Assembly: GCF_004345735.1 (NCBI RefSeq)
Contig: NZ_SLXL01000003.1
Span: 124,001 to 188,000 of the forward strand
Direction of reading: 5' to 3'
Length of the DNA: 64,000 nt
DNA from: Rhodovulum adriaticum
GTDB taxonomy: Bacteria; Pseudomonadota; Alphaproteobacteria; Rhodobacterales; Rhodobacteraceae
A program made the position numbers and the translations under genes. The notes below the pieces were generated by a model. It saw only the letters and a list, made by a program, of their open reading frames with translations. It was not told the DNA's origin and did no database searches. Shown here piece by piece: positions 46,942 through 56,003 of this stretch (the first letter of the stretch is position 1; each line of letters begins with the position of its first letter).

Positions 46942-47391
46942 TCAGTCGATCACGTCGTCGGCGCGGAAGTTGCCCAGGTTCCCCATCAACTGACGGATGA
47001 AGGAGACACCCTTGACGTTGTCATCCGTAACGCGGCGGTTCAGGGTGACGACGCGACCCTCTTCCAGTCCGAAACGCTCGATGTTGCGGACGGTCCCGTC
47101 CGGGGCGAAGGAAATCGCGACAACTTGCCGGTCGACCACCTCGGGCGCGCGGTATCCCACCGTCTTTTGGGTGCTGGCGACATAGTACCACGCGTCGCCA
47201 CGGATCACGCCGCTGGCCTGGGGGGAACCGATCACCTCGCCCACCGTGGCGCGGGTGTCGACGCCGACCACGATCTGTTCCAGGTCGCGGTCGAGGGGAA
47301 CATAGCCATAGTTGCGGATGATCGGACTGCACGCGGCCAATGCACCCGAAAGCAGCGCCACGGCCATCCATCTTGCCCATCTTGCCTGCAT
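46942..47391 (-). CDS. bamE: Outer-membrane assembly lipoprotein BamE
   Basis: 149 residues from the ATG at 47391; a GTG six bases earlier is an alternative. A lipobox, LLSGALAACS, marks cleavage before Cys22 or nearby and outer-membrane anchoring. The SmpA/OmlA fold follows (VGVDTRATVGEVIGSPQASG, DAWYYVASTQKT). It is an accessory member of the BAM complex. It is divergent from the DUF177 gene across about 80 bases. Confidence 0.88.
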   Translation of the reverse strand: MQARWARWMAVALLSGALAACSPIIRNYGYVPLDRDLEQIVVGVDTRATVGEVIGSPQASGVIRGDAWYYVASTQKTVGYRAPEVVDRQVVAISFAPDGTVRNIERFGLEEGRVVTLNRRVTDDNVKGVSFIRQLMGNLGNFRADDVID

Positions 47392-47469
47392 CGTCACCCT
47401 TCCACCCTCTTGTCACGGGGCCGTTCCCTGCCTATCGACGCTTACAGAAGGACGACCGCCTGTTCAAGA

Positions 47470-48027
47470 ATGGAACATGTCATGCCCGACCGCCCGGATA
47501 CAAACAGCACGATCCAAATGCGCCGCTTGGGCGGACGCTTGCCGGTGGACATCCTGCTGCGCCCCGACGCCGAGGCACGCGCCGCCATGGCCGACCGGCT
47601 GGGCCTGATCGGCCTGCGCAAGCTGCGGTTCGAGGGACGGCTGGTGCCCGAGGATCGGCGCGACTGGCGGCTGGAGGCCCGGCTGGGCGCAACCGTGGTA
47701 CAGCCCTGCGTGGTGACGCTGGCGCCGGTGACCACGCGGATCGACACCGATGTCATCCGGCACTACCGCGCGGAAATGCCCCCGCTGCCCGAGAGTGAAG
47801 AAATCGAGATGCCCGAGGACGACACCCAAGAGCCGCTGCCCGAGACCCTGAACCTGACCCGCGTCCTGGAAGAGGCGCTGGCGCTGGCGCTGCCGCTCTA
47901 TCCCCGCGCCGAAGGCGCAGAACTGGGCGAAACCGTCGTCGCCCCGCCGGGGGCCGCCCCCCTGACCGAAGAGGCCACGCGCCCATTTGCCGGGCTGGCC
48001 GCGCTGAAGAAAAAGCTGGACGGCTGA
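47470..48027 (+). CDS. DUF177 (YceD) family protein
   Basis: 185 residues from the ATG at 47470; the ATG at 47482, with GGAA upstream, would give 181. The conserved block is RDWRLEARLGATVVQPCVVT, with a later acidic segment and the C-terminal RPFAGLAALKKKLDG typical of the family. YceD genes nearly always precede rpmF, as here, and have been linked with 23S rRNA levels, though their exact function is unclear. Confidence 0.85.
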   Translation: MEHVMPDRPDTNSTIQMRRLGGRLPVDILLRPDAEARAAMADRLGLIGLRKLRFEGRLVPEDRRDWRLEARLGATVVQPCVVTLAPVTTRIDTDVIRHYRAEMPPLPESEEIEMPEDDTQEPLPETLNLTRVLEEALALALPLYPRAEGAELGETVVAPPGAAPLTEEATRPFAGLAALKKKLDG

Positions 48028-48044
48028 CGCGTCCAGAAAAACAC

Positions 48045-48072
48045 TTGCGCACAGCCAGAATCGCAGTATGTT
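48045..48072 (+). promoter_or_regulatory. Candidate promoter of rpmF-plsX
   Basis: TTGCGC and TATGTT are spaced by 16 bases just past the yceD stop, 112 bases before the rpmF ATG. It is a reasonable sigma-70-type match for a ribosomal-protein gene. Confidence 0.4.
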
Positions 48073-48183
48073 CCCGGCCTCGCTTGCATGATGGGTAGGA
48101 CGCCGCGCCGAGGGCGCCACGAGCCGCGCTTCCCCAAGAGAAATACCACCGGGCAAACCGCCCCGAAGGATCGAGGTTGAGAC

Positions 48184-48393
48184 ATGGCTGTCCCTCGGAA
48201 TAAAGTTACGCGCTCGCGCCGCAACAACCGCCGTTCGCACGATGCTCTGGTTCCGGGCAACCCGGCCGAGTGCGCCAACTGCGGCGAACTGAAGCGCCCG
48301 CACCACGTCTGTTCGGCCTGCGGGCATTACGACGACCGCGAGGTCGTTGCCCTGGCCGACGAGATCGACCTGGACGAAGACGACGCCGCCTGA
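48184..48393 (+). CDS. rpmF: 50S ribosomal protein L32
   Basis: 69 residues. [20 protein letters not shown] is the strongly conserved basic start, and [20 protein letters not shown] supplies the four zinc cysteines of the C+ form. It is part of the large ribosomal subunit. It lies between yceD and plsX, in the usual bacterial order. Confidence 0.97.
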   Translation: MAVPRNKVTRSRRNNRRSHDALVPGNPAECANCGELKRPHHVCSACGHYDDREVVALADEIDLDEDDAA

Positions 48394-48420
48394 GCCGGCC
48401 GGCACGGCTGAGCGTCGCAA

Positions 48421-49521
48421 ATGACCGAAGAGCAACGTGAGCAATTGCGCGCCGCACCGCGGACGGTGATCTCGGTCGACGCGATGGGTGGGGACCGGGG
48501 ACCGTCCGCCGTAGTGTCGGGCCTGGCCCGGTCTGCCGCCAAGAACCCGGATATCCGCTTTATCCTGCACGGCAACGCCGCCGTCCTGGAAAAGCTGGTG
48601 GGCAAACGCCGGGCTCTGGAGGGGCGGGTCGAGATCCGCCACGCCGACGAAGTCGTCACGATGGAGGCCAAGCCCAGCCACGTCATGCGGCATGGCCAGG
48701 GCACCTCTATGTGGTCGGCCATCGACAGCGTGCGCAAGGGTGAGGCCCCCGTCTGCGTGTCCTGCGGCAATACCGGCGCGCTGATGCTGCTGTCCATCGT
48801 CCGGCTGCGCAAGCTGCCCGGCGTCAACCGCCCTGCCATCGCCTGTCTGTGGCCCTCGCGCAGCCCGCAGGGGTTCAACGTGATGCTGGACGTGGGCGCC
48901 GACGTGCGCGCCGACGAACACGACCTGCTGCAATACGCGCTGATGGGGACCTCTTACGCCCGCAACGGCTTGGGGCTGGAACGGCCTCGCGTCGGCCTGC
49001 TGAATGTCGGCACCGAGGAAAACAAGGGCCGGGCCGAGTTGAAGGCCGCCCATGACATGATCGAGACCTGCGCCGCGCAAGCGAATTACGACTTCGTCGG
49101 GTTTGTCGAGGGCGGCGATATCCCGTCCGACAAGGTCGACGTGATCGTTACCGACGGGTTCACCGGCAACGTCGCGCTGAAAACCGGCGAAGGCACCGCA
49201 CGCCTGATCGGCGATTTCATGCGCGAGGCGTTCAAGGCCACGCCGCTGTCGCGGGTCGCCGCCCTGCTGGCCTACACATCGCTGCGCCGCCTGAAAAAAC
49301 GCATCGATCCGCGTCGGGTGAATGGCGGCGTGTTCCTGGGCCTGAACGGGACGGTCGTGAAATCGCACGGCTCGTCCGACGCAACCGGCGTTTCGGCGGC
49401 GGTCAAGCTGGCCTTCGAACTGGCCCAGTCCGGTTTCTCGGAACGGCTGGCGCAACGGGTGGCCACGGCTGCCTGCACCGAGGACGACCCCAAGACAGCC
49501 ATCGCCAGGAGCGCGCAGTGA
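48421..49521 (+). CDS. plsX: Phosphate acyltransferase PlsX
   Basis: 366 residues. It makes acyl-phosphate from acyl-ACP for phospholipid synthesis. Family motifs are VISVDAMGGDRGPSAVVSGL, CVSCGNTGALMLLSIVRL and IVTDGFTGNVALKTGEGTA. The stop overlaps the GTG start of fabH by four bases, so lipid genes are coupled. Confidence 0.95.
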   Translation: MTEEQREQLRAAPRTVISVDAMGGDRGPSAVVSGLARSAAKNPDIRFILHGNAAVLEKLVGKRRALEGRVEIRHADEVVTMEAKPSHVMRHGQGTSMWSAIDSVRKGEAPVCVSCGNTGALMLLSIVRLRKLPGVNRPAIACLWPSRSPQGFNVMLDVGADVRADEHDLLQYALMGTSYARNGLGLERPRVGLLNVGTEENKGRAELKAAHDMIETCAAQANYDFVGFVEGGDIPSDKVDVIVTDGFTGNVALKTGEGTARLIGDFMREAFKATPLSRVAALLAYTSLRRLKKRIDPRRVNGGVFLGLNGTVVKSHGSSDATGVSAAVKLAFELAQSGFSERLAQRVATAACTEDDPKTAIARSAQ

Positions 49522-50495
49522 CCAAGCAGATACGGGCCATCGTCAAGGGGGTCGGGCATTGCCTGCCCGAGCGCGTCGTCGAGAATGCCGAATTCGAAAA
49601 GACGCTGGACACCTCTGACGAATGGATCCGCACCCGGTCCGGGATCGAACGGCGCCATTTCGCCAGCGAGGGGGAAAAGACCTCTGACCTGGCGCTGGCC
49701 GCCGCCCGCGCCGCGCTGGCGGATGCGGGGCTGGACGCTGCGGATCTGGACGCGATCATCCTGGCCACCACCACGCCGGACCTGACCTTCCCCTCGACCG
49801 CGACGACGGTTCAGGCGGGGCTGGGCATGACCGCCGGCTTTGCCTTTGACATTCAGGCGGTCTGTGCGGGCTTTGTCTACGCGCTGTCCAACGCCAACGC
49901 GCTGATCCTTTCGGGCATGGCGAAACGGGTGCTGGTCATCGGCGCCGAAACCTTCAGCCGCATCCTGGACTGGGAAGATCGCGGCACCTGCGTCCTGTTC
50001 GGCGACGGCGCGGGCGCGCTGCTGCTGGAGGCCGCAGAGGCCGAGGGCACCCCAGACGATCGCGGTATCCTGTCGGTCGATCTGCATTCGGACGGGCGCC
50101 ACCGTGACATCCTGTATGTCGATGGCGGCGTGGCCACCGGCGATACGGGCCATGTGCGCATGCAGGGCCGCGAGGTGTTCCGCCACGCCGTCGAAAAGCT
50201 GTCGGACACCGCGCATACGGCGCTGGATCGGGCCGGCCTGTCGGGGGCGGATGTGGACTGGCTGGTGCCCCACCAGGCGAACCTGCGCATCATCAAGGCC
50301 ACCGCGCAGCGGCTGGACCTGCCGATGGAGCGCGTCGTCGTCACCGTGCAGGACCATGGCAACACCTCGGCGGCCTCTATCCCGCTGGCGCTGTCAGTGG
50401 GCAAGGCGCGTGGCCAGATCAAACCCGGCGACCTGCTGGTGACCGAGGCCATCGGCGGCGGGCTGGCCTGGGGCGCGGTCGTTCTGCGCTGGTAG
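49518..50495 (+). CDS. fabH: Beta-ketoacyl-ACP synthase III FabH
   Basis: 325 residues with a GTG start inside the plsX stop. It starts fatty-acid synthesis by condensing acyl-CoA with malonyl-ACP. Active-site residues are Cys116 in [13 protein letters not shown], His252 in [13 protein letters not shown] and Asn282 in [15 protein letters not shown]. It is followed after about 100 bases by ihfA. Confidence 0.96.
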   Translation: MTKQIRAIVKGVGHCLPERVVENAEFEKTLDTSDEWIRTRSGIERRHFASEGEKTSDLALAAARAALADAGLDAADLDAIILATTTPDLTFPSTATTVQAGLGMTAGFAFDIQAVCAGFVYALSNANALILSGMAKRVLVIGAETFSRILDWEDRGTCVLFGDGAGALLLEAAEAEGTPDDRGILSVDLHSDGRHRDILYVDGGVATGDTGHVRMQGREVFRHAVEKLSDTAHTALDRAGLSGADVDWLVPHQANLRIIKATAQRLDLPMERVVVTVQDHGNTSAASIPLALSVGKARGQIKPGDLLVTEAIGGGLAWGAVVLRW

Positions 50496-50530
50496 ACCGG
50501 GCTGCAACGTCGGGTTACAAGGCGTTGTTA

Positions 50531-50559
50531 TTGACTCCGAAATCGGTTTTTCCCTACCC
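50531..50559 (+). promoter_or_regulatory. Candidate promoter of ihfA
   Basis: TTGACT (50531-50536) and CTACCC (50554-50559) are 17 bases apart, 34 bases before the ihfA ATG. The -35 is strong; the -10 is weak. Confidence 0.45.
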
Positions 50560-50592
50560 TTGGGAAGCGATTTTCACGGAAAGGGCGTTGGT

Positions 50593-50895
50593 ATGGCGGG
50601 CAAGACCCTGACACGGATGGACCTGACCGAGGCGGTTTTCCGCGCCGTCGGCCTGTCGCGCAACGAGTCCGCCGATCTGGTGGAAAGCGTTCTGCAGCAC
50701 ATGTCCGATGCGCTGGTGGACGGCGAAACGGTCAAGATTTCCTCTTTCGGGACATTCTCTGTCCGGGAAAAGGCAGCACGGGTCGGGCGCAACCCCAAGA
50801 CCGGCGAGGAGGTTCCGATTCTCCCGCGCCGTGTGCTGACCTTCCGGCCCTCTCACCTGATGAAAGAGCGGGTCGCCGCCGGCAACAAGTCCTGA
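50593..50895 (+). CDS. ihfA: Integration host factor alpha subunit IhfA
   Basis: 100 residues from the ATG at 50593 ([20 protein letters not shown]). DNA-bending protein with the conserved arm region [20 protein letters not shown] and the HU/IHF core SFGTF. It works as a heterodimer with IhfB. The adjacent merR-type gene follows seven bases later, as in other Rhodobacterales. Confidence 0.95.
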   Translation: MAGKTLTRMDLTEAVFRAVGLSRNESADLVESVLQHMSDALVDGETVKISSFGTFSVREKAARVGRNPKTGEEVPILPRRVLTFRPSHLMKERVAAGNKS

Positions 50896-50902
50896 CGCCC
50901 GG

Positions 50903-51997
50903 ATGGAAAAATCCCCTGACGCGTTCCGCACGATCAGCGAGGTGTCCGACTGGCTGGACACCCCGCCGCACGTCCTGCGCTTCTGGGAAAGCCGGTTCAC
51001 CCAGGTCAAACCCGTGAAACGGGCCGGCGGGCGGCGTTATTACCGCCCCGCCGATATGCAATTGCTGGGTGGAATCAAGCGGTTGTTGCACGAAGAGGGC
51101 ATGACGATCCGCGGGGTTCAGAAGATCCTGCGCGAAGAGGGTGTGCGCCTGGTGGCCGATCTGTCGCCGCCGCTGCCGGGCGAGCAACGCCCCGAGGGCA
51201 GCGAAGACATCCCCATGCCCCCGCTGCCCGCCACCCGCCGCGCCAAGTCACGCAAAGCACCGGCCAAGCCGGTGGCCGAACCTGCCGAACCCGACGCCGA
51301 AGAGGCGCCGATGTTGGAAAACGCGGAACCGGAAAAGGCAGAGGACAACGTCGTATCCTTTACCGCCCCGCCCATCGCCGCGACGCCGGGTGCGCCTGAA
51401 TTGCCGGGCCTCTTCGACGCGGCAGCCAAGGCGGAGAGTTCCGACCAGGGGGAAACGGACACGCCCCCCGCCGCACCCAAAGATGCCGCGCCCGCAACGT
51501 CGCAGGATGGGGCAGAACCACCCACGACCGAAGGGACCGACACAACGGGCGAGGATCGTGCGACTCGCCCAATCCTAGAATCAGCGCAAGCTGCCCCGCC
51601 CGCCGAAGCGGCCACCGCGCCGGTGCCAAACGAAGATCCGTCCAAGGACGCCGCCGCGCCCCCCCCCACGGACGCACCGGCGGAAATCCCGCAGGATCAG
51701 GCGGCCCCCGAAACTGCCGAAACCACCACCGCCCCGCAGGACGACGCCCCGGCGGCCGACACGGGCGATGCCGCGACAGGCGCAGCGGCGCAGCGGCGCC
51801 CCCTGGGCGCGGACCTGCCTGTCGATGATCCGGCGGACGACGATCCGGCCTATGCCCCCGACGCCCCGCCCCTGCGCGTGCGCCTGCACGAGCCGCGTTT
51901 GCGCCAGGCAATCCAGGCCGATCCGGCCCGCGTTTCCGCCGCGCTGGAGCGCTTGAACGCCCTTGCCGCGCGGATGGATGAAAACCGCGGAAATTGA
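50903..51997 (+). CDS. MerR-family regulator with long Pro/Ala/Glu-rich tail
   Basis: 364 residues. The first ~90 form a MerR winged helix ([60 protein letters not shown]). The remaining ~270 residues are low complexity, rich in Ala, Pro, Glu and Asp, and end in a short helical block ([20 protein letters not shown]). No effector-binding domain or metal cysteines are visible, so it is not a classical metal-sensing MerR. Target genes are unknown; the location after ihfA is conserved. Confidence 0.85.
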   Translation: MEKSPDAFRTISEVSDWLDTPPHVLRFWESRFTQVKPVKRAGGRRYYRPADMQLLGGIKRLLHEEGMTIRGVQKILREEGVRLVADLSPPLPGEQRPEGSEDIPMPPLPATRRAKSRKAPAKPVAEPAEPDAEEAPMLENAEPEKAEDNVVSFTAPPIAATPGAPELPGLFDAAAKAESSDQGETDTPPAAPKDAAPATSQDGAEPPTTEGTDTTGEDRATRPILESAQAAPPAEAATAPVPNEDPSKDAAAPPPTDAPAEIPQDQAAPETAETTTAPQDDAPAADTGDAATGAAAQRRPLGADLPVDDPADDDPAYAPDAPPLRVRLHEPRLRQAIQADPARVSAALERLNALAARMDENRGN

Positions 51998-52060
51998 CGC
52001 TTTGGGAATGGGATTTGCGTCTTGCCCCCGCTGCCAGACATGGTATGACACCCCCCACAT

Positions 52061-52137
52061 CGGGCTATGGCGCAGTCTGGTAGCGCGTCCGTCTGGGGGA
52101 CGGAAGGTCGCAGGTTCAAGTCCTGCTAGCCCGACCA
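52061..52137 (+). tRNA. tRNA-Pro(GGG)
   Basis: 77 bases with encoded CCA. Acceptor arms CGGGCTA and TAGCCCG pair; the T-arm contains GGTTCAAGTCC; anticodon stem TCCGT/ACGGA frames CTGGGGG, giving anticodon GGG. It reads CCC and CCT proline codons. Confidence 0.95.
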
Positions 52138-52142
52138 TCACA

Positions 52143-52183
52143 ACCACCGCCCGCACCCGCACGGGGTTGCGGGCGGTGGTCGT
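52143..52183 (+). terminator. Strong hairpin terminator after tRNA-Pro(GGG)
   Basis: ACCACCGCCCGCA and TGCGGGCGGTGGT form a perfect 13-base stem with a 12-base loop, followed by CGTTT. It starts six bases after the tRNA and should end its transcript and release the 3' end for processing. Confidence 0.75.
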
Positions 52184-52210
52184 TTCAGCCTGCTGCGCAC
52201 GAGGTTCGCG

Positions 52211-53296
52211 ATGACCGGAACCGGCGTTCTGCCCGCGGAACAGATTTCCCAGCTTGTCGATACCGGCGCGATCCGCGTCAGCGCCCCCTTGGCCCCGGGT
52301 CAGGTCCAGCCCGCCTCGCTGGATCTGCGGCTGGGCGACGTGGCCTATCGGGTGCGCGCCTCGTTCCTGGCGGGGGGCGGGCGCAGCGTGGCTGATCGCC
52401 TGGCCGATTTCGAGATGCACCGGATCGACCTGTCGGGCGGCGCCGTGCTGGAAAAGGGATGCGTCTATGTGGTGCCGCTGATGGAACGGCTGGCCCTGCC
52501 CGACGACATCCAGGCCGTGGCCAATGCCAAAAGCTCGACCGGGCGGCTGGACCTGCTGACCCGCGCGATCACCGACGGCGGCGAAGAATTCGATCGTATC
52601 CGCGCAGGCTATGACGGGCCGCTTTACGCTGAGATCTGCCCGCGGTCCTTTTCCGTGCTGGTCCGGCCCGGCCAGCGCCTGAACCAGATCCGGTTCCGCC
52701 GCGGGCAGGCGATGCTGAACGATGCACAGCTAACACAGTTGCACGCGACCCACCGGCTGGTGGCGGGGGGGCCTGCGGTGATTTCGGATGGGCTGGGCTT
52801 TTCCGTCGATCTGCGGCCGCAGTCGGGCGATCTGGTCGGCTATCGCGCAAAACCCCATGCGGGCGTGATCGATCTGGACCGTATCGGCGCCTATGACCCG
52901 GCCGAGTTCTGGGAAGAGCTGCGAACCGACGCGGGACGGATCATCCTGGATCCCGGCGCTTTCTACATCCTGGTCAGCCGCGAATCGGTGCACATCCCGC
53001 CCGATTACGCCGCCGAGATGGCCCCCTACCTGGCCATGGTCGGCGAATTCCGGGTGCATTACGCGGGCTTTTTCGATCCCGGCTTCGGGCATGACGCGGC
53101 TGGCGGCACCGGGTCGCGCGGCGTGCTGGAGGTGCGTTGCCACGAGGCGCCCTTCGTGCTGGAACACGGACAGGTCGTGGGGCGGCTGGTCTATGAACGC
53201 ATGGCCGCGCGGCCAGGCACGCTCTATGGCGCTGGCATCGCATCGAACTATCAGGGGCAAGGGCTGAAGCTGTCCAAGCATTTCAGGACCACCTGA
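52211..53296 (+). CDS. dcd: 2'-deoxycytidine 5'-triphosphate deaminase (two-domain Dcd)
   Basis: 361 residues, about twice the length of E. coli Dcd (193). The dUTPase-like fold occurs twice: the first half carries ANAKSSTGRLDLLTRAITDG and YAEICPRSFSVLVRPGQRLN, the second RESVHIPPDYAAEMAPYLAM, EFRVHYAGFFDPGFGHDAAG. It converts dCTP to dUTP for thymidylate synthesis. The doubled form is known in alphaproteobacteria. It is a single gene between the tRNA terminator and a convergent small gene. Confidence 0.9.
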   Translation: MTGTGVLPAEQISQLVDTGAIRVSAPLAPGQVQPASLDLRLGDVAYRVRASFLAGGGRSVADRLADFEMHRIDLSGGAVLEKGCVYVVPLMERLALPDDIQAVANAKSSTGRLDLLTRAITDGGEEFDRIRAGYDGPLYAEICPRSFSVLVRPGQRLNQIRFRRGQAMLNDAQLTQLHATHRLVAGGPAVISDGLGFSVDLRPQSGDLVGYRAKPHAGVIDLDRIGAYDPAEFWEELRTDAGRIILDPGAFYILVSRESVHIPPDYAAEMAPYLAMVGEFRVHYAGFFDPGFGHDAAGGTGSRGVLEVRCHEAPFVLEHGQVVGRLVYERMAARPGTLYGAGIASNYQGQGLKLSKHFRTT

Positions 53297-53327
53297 CGCC
53301 CCGAACGCGGACGGCCCTACTGCCGGA

Positions 53328-53543
53328 TCAGAACCGCCCCATGCGCCGTGCGATGCGCATGGATTGCTGCAGGCGCTTGCGGGTTTCGCGGGTCTGGGCC
53401 TGGGATTGCGGGTCGGGCTCTGCCCCGGCATCGTGTCCCTGACCGCGCCGGCTGGCCATGTCGATCCCGGCATCGATCCCCTTGTGCAGCACCTTCCGCA
53501 TGACGATGCGGACGGCCATGTTGATCAGTTGGTTCGCGTTCAT
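53328..53543 (-). CDS. Small conserved-type hypothetical protein
   Basis: 71 residues, Arg- and Lys-rich. It begins NANQLINMAVRIVMRKVLHK, an amphipathic stretch, and ends in a basic helix RKRLQQSMRIARRMGRF; the middle is polar (GAEPDPQSQAQTRETR). No known domain. It lies 24 bases downstream of scpB on the same strand, so probably belongs to that operon. An SD-like GGAGAG precedes the start. Confidence 0.6.
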   Translation of the reverse strand: MNANQLINMAVRIVMRKVLHKGIDAGIDMASRRGQGHDAGAEPDPQSQAQTRETRKRLQQSMRIARRMGRF

Positions 53544-53567
53544 CGCTCGCTCTCCTGTCGCCCCCGC

Positions 53568-54206
53568 TCAGCTTTCGTCCTCGAACATGTCGCCCTGTGT
53601 GGACGCGTCTGTTTCGTCCTCTTCCGCGCCGGGCATCGGGCGGCTGTCCAGCAGCCCCGCGGCGCGCAATTCCTTCAGCCCCGGCAGGTCGCGGGCGCTT
53701 TCCAGCCCGAAATGGTCAAGGAACCCTTCGGTTACAACATAGGTCACCGGACGGCCCGGTGTCATCCGCCGCCGCCCGAAACGGATCCATTCCAGTTCCA
53801 GCAACTGATCGATCGTGCCCCGGCTTAGCGAAACGCCGCGGATTTCCTCGATCTCGGCACGGGTGACCGGCTGATGATAGGCGATGATCGCAAGCGTTTC
53901 GATCGCGGCGCGCGACAGCTTGCGGATTTCGACGGTTTCCTTCTGCATCAGGAAACCGAGGTCGGGCGCCGTGCGGAACGACCAGGCCTCGCCCACGCGC
54001 ACCAGGTTCACGCCGCGCCCCTCGTAGCGGCGGGCCAGGTGGGCCAGCGCAGCGGCCGCGTCGCAGCCATGGGGCATGCGCGCGTTCAGTTCCGCCACGC
54101 GGACCGGGTCGGCGCTGGCAAAAAGGATCGCCTCGACCATGCGCTCTTGCTCGGCCATGGGCGGGGCCTCGAAAAGGCTTTCCTCCGGTTCCGTGTCCTG
54201 CGCCAT
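53568..54206 (-). CDS. scpB: Segregation and condensation protein ScpB
   Basis: 212 residues from the ATG at 54206. Winged-helix partner of ScpA in the SMC complex. Blocks: MVEAILFASADPVRVAELNA, AAIETLAIIAYHQPVTRAEI, EEIRGVSLSRGTIDQLLELE and GRPVTYVVTEGFLDHFGL. Its start overlaps the scpA stop by one base (TGATG). Confidence 0.95.
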   Translation of the reverse strand: MAQDTEPEESLFEAPPMAEQERMVEAILFASADPVRVAELNARMPHGCDAAAALAHLARRYEGRGVNLVRVGEAWSFRTAPDLGFLMQKETVEIRKLSRAAIETLAIIAYHQPVTRAEIEEIRGVSLSRGTIDQLLELEWIRFGRRRMTPGRPVTYVVTEGFLDHFGLESARDLPGLKELRAAGLLDSRPMPGAEEDETDASTQGDMFEDES

Positions 54207-54994
54207 CACGGCACCCTCTTGCGAATATGGATGGGCGCAAAGGTATCGCCCTGCCGGATTTCCAGCGCGCCCTGTTTCACCAGTTCCAGCGAAGCCGCGA
54301 AATGCGCCGCTGTCGCGGCCCGGCGGCGCGCGGGGTCCAGTTGCCAGCCCTCGGGCAACCAAGAGGACAGGTCCACCCAATCGCCCGCATACCCGATCAT
54401 CCCGCGCATCCGTTCCAGCGCCTCTTCCATCGTGTAGACGCTTTCGCGGTCCAGCGCGTAGGGGCGAAACTCATCCTTGGTGCGGATGCGGGCATAGGCC
54501 TGCATCAGGTCCAGCAGCGTCGCGGTATAGCTGACCCGGCGAATGCGGGTGACGTCCTCTGTCAGGCCACGCACGAAAAAATCGCGGCCCTTCTGATCGC
54601 GCGCCATCAGCCGGGCGGCGGCCCCGCGCATCGCCTCCAGCCGCTCCAACTGAAAGGCAAGATGCGCGGCCAGATCCTCGCCCGAGGGGCCGGCCTCTGA
54701 CGGGTCGGGCGGCAGCAGCAGGCGCGATTTCAAAAAGGCCAGCCACGCCGCCATGACCAGGTAATCGGCGGCCAGTTCGATCCGTAACGCCTTGGCGCTG
54801 GCGATAAAGGCCAGGTATTGTTCCGCCAGGTGCAGAACGGAAATCCGGCGCAGGTCCACCTTTTGCCCCCGCGCCAGTGACAGCAGCATGTCCAGCGGCC
54901 CTTCATAGCCGTCCACGTCGACGATCAGCGCCTCGGCGGCGCGGCGCGCGGCGACGGGATCGTCGGCCTGATCGAACGCGGCATCCTCATCCAT
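54206..54994 (-). CDS. scpA: Segregation and condensation protein ScpA
   Basis: 262 residues from the ATG at 54994. Kleisin subunit that bridges SMC heads. N-terminal VDGYEGPLDMLLSLARGQKV and AEQYLAFIASAKALRIELAA are typical, as is the C-terminal winged helix (TAAHFAASLELVKQGALEIR). It overlaps nagZ by eight bases and scpB by one. Confidence 0.95.
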   Translation of the reverse strand: MDEDAAFDQADDPVAARRAAEALIVDVDGYEGPLDMLLSLARGQKVDLRRISVLHLAEQYLAFIASAKALRIELAADYLVMAAWLAFLKSRLLLPPDPSEAGPSGEDLAAHLAFQLERLEAMRGAAARLMARDQKGRDFFVRGLTEDVTRIRRVSYTATLLDLMQAYARIRTKDEFRPYALDRESVYTMEEALERMRGMIGYAGDWVDLSSWLPEGWQLDPARRRAATAAHFAASLELVKQGALEIRQGDTFAPIHIRKRVP

Positions 54995-56003
54995 GCCCTG
55001 CCCCTTGCGGCATCGCCTCCAGCTCGGCCGCCAGCGCGGCAATATCGGCGGCATCGGGCGGCTGGCGCCGAGCCAGCGCCCGCGCGGCGCGGGCGGCACT
55101 CTCCGCGCCCAGCACGCCGCTTGCAGTGACGACCTCTTCCATTTCCGTCAGATCGCCGTTGCAATGCAAGACCACATCGCACCCTGCCGCCAGCGCCGCG
55201 GCAGAGCGCGCGCCGATCGAACCGTGCAAGGCCTGCATGGAAATGTCGTCCGACATCAGCACCCCGTCAAACCCCAGATCCCGCCGGATCAGCGCGATCC
55301 CCTCGGGCGATGTGGTGACGGGCAGGTCCGGGTCAATGGCATCGAAAACGATATGGGCCGTCATGCCCAAGGGCAGGTCGGCCAGCGCGCGGAAAGGGGC
55401 GAAATCCGCAGCCTCCAGCGTGGCGCGGTCGGCGGTGACGCGGGGCAGGTCCAGATGGCTGTCCACCGTCGCCCGCCCATGGCCGGGGATGTGTTTCAGC
55501 ACGGGCAGAACGCCCCCGTCCAGCAACCCCTGCGCGGTGGCACGCGCCACATTGATCACGGTGGCTGGATCGTGCCCGTAGCAGCGGTTTTTCAGGATCG
55601 GGTGGGTTTCCGACCGGGCCAGATCGCCCAGGGGGGCGCAATTCGTGTCGATACCGACCGCAGCCAGGTCCGCCGCGATCAGGCGGGACCGCAGATACAT
55701 CGCGCGTGCTGCCTGCCCCGGCCCCACCGCCGCGATCTGATCCAGTGCGGGCATCCATTGCCGCCAATGGGGCGGCCCCATGCGCTGGACGCGCCCCCCC
55801 TCTTGGTCGATCAGGACGGGCGCGTCGCGGCCCACCGCGTCGCGCAGCGCGCCGGTCAACCGGCGCAGTTGGTCGGGGGTTTCGACATTCCGGGCAAAGA
55901 GGATGAACCCCAGCGGGTTCGCCTCGGCGAAAAACGCGCGCTCCGCTTCGGCCAGGGATGGGCCGGCACAGCCCAGGATAAAGGCGCCGGCGCCCAGGCT
56001 CAC
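54987..56003 (-). CDS. nagZ: Beta-N-acetylhexosaminidase NagZ
   Basis: 338 residues, GTG start overlapping the SPOR gene stop by four bases. GH3 enzyme of cytoplasmic peptidoglycan recycling that removes GlcNAc from muropeptides. The catalytic dyad loop is LKHIPGHGRATVDSHLDLP and the nucleophile is in GFDGVLMSDDISMQAL. Part of the run argS-SPOR-nagZ-scpA-scpB. Confidence 0.94.
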   Translation of the reverse strand: MSLGAGAFILGCAGPSLAEAERAFFAEANPLGFILFARNVETPDQLRRLTGALRDAVGRDAPVLIDQEGGRVQRMGPPHWRQWMPALDQIAAVGPGQAARAMYLRSRLIAADLAAVGIDTNCAPLGDLARSETHPILKNRCYGHDPATVINVARATAQGLLDGGVLPVLKHIPGHGRATVDSHLDLPRVTADRATLEAADFAPFRALADLPLGMTAHIVFDAIDPDLPVTTSPEGIALIRRDLGFDGVLMSDDISMQALHGSIGARSAAALAAGCDVVLHCNGDLTEMEEVVTASGVLGAESAARAARALARRQPPDAADIAALAAELEAMPQGAGHG

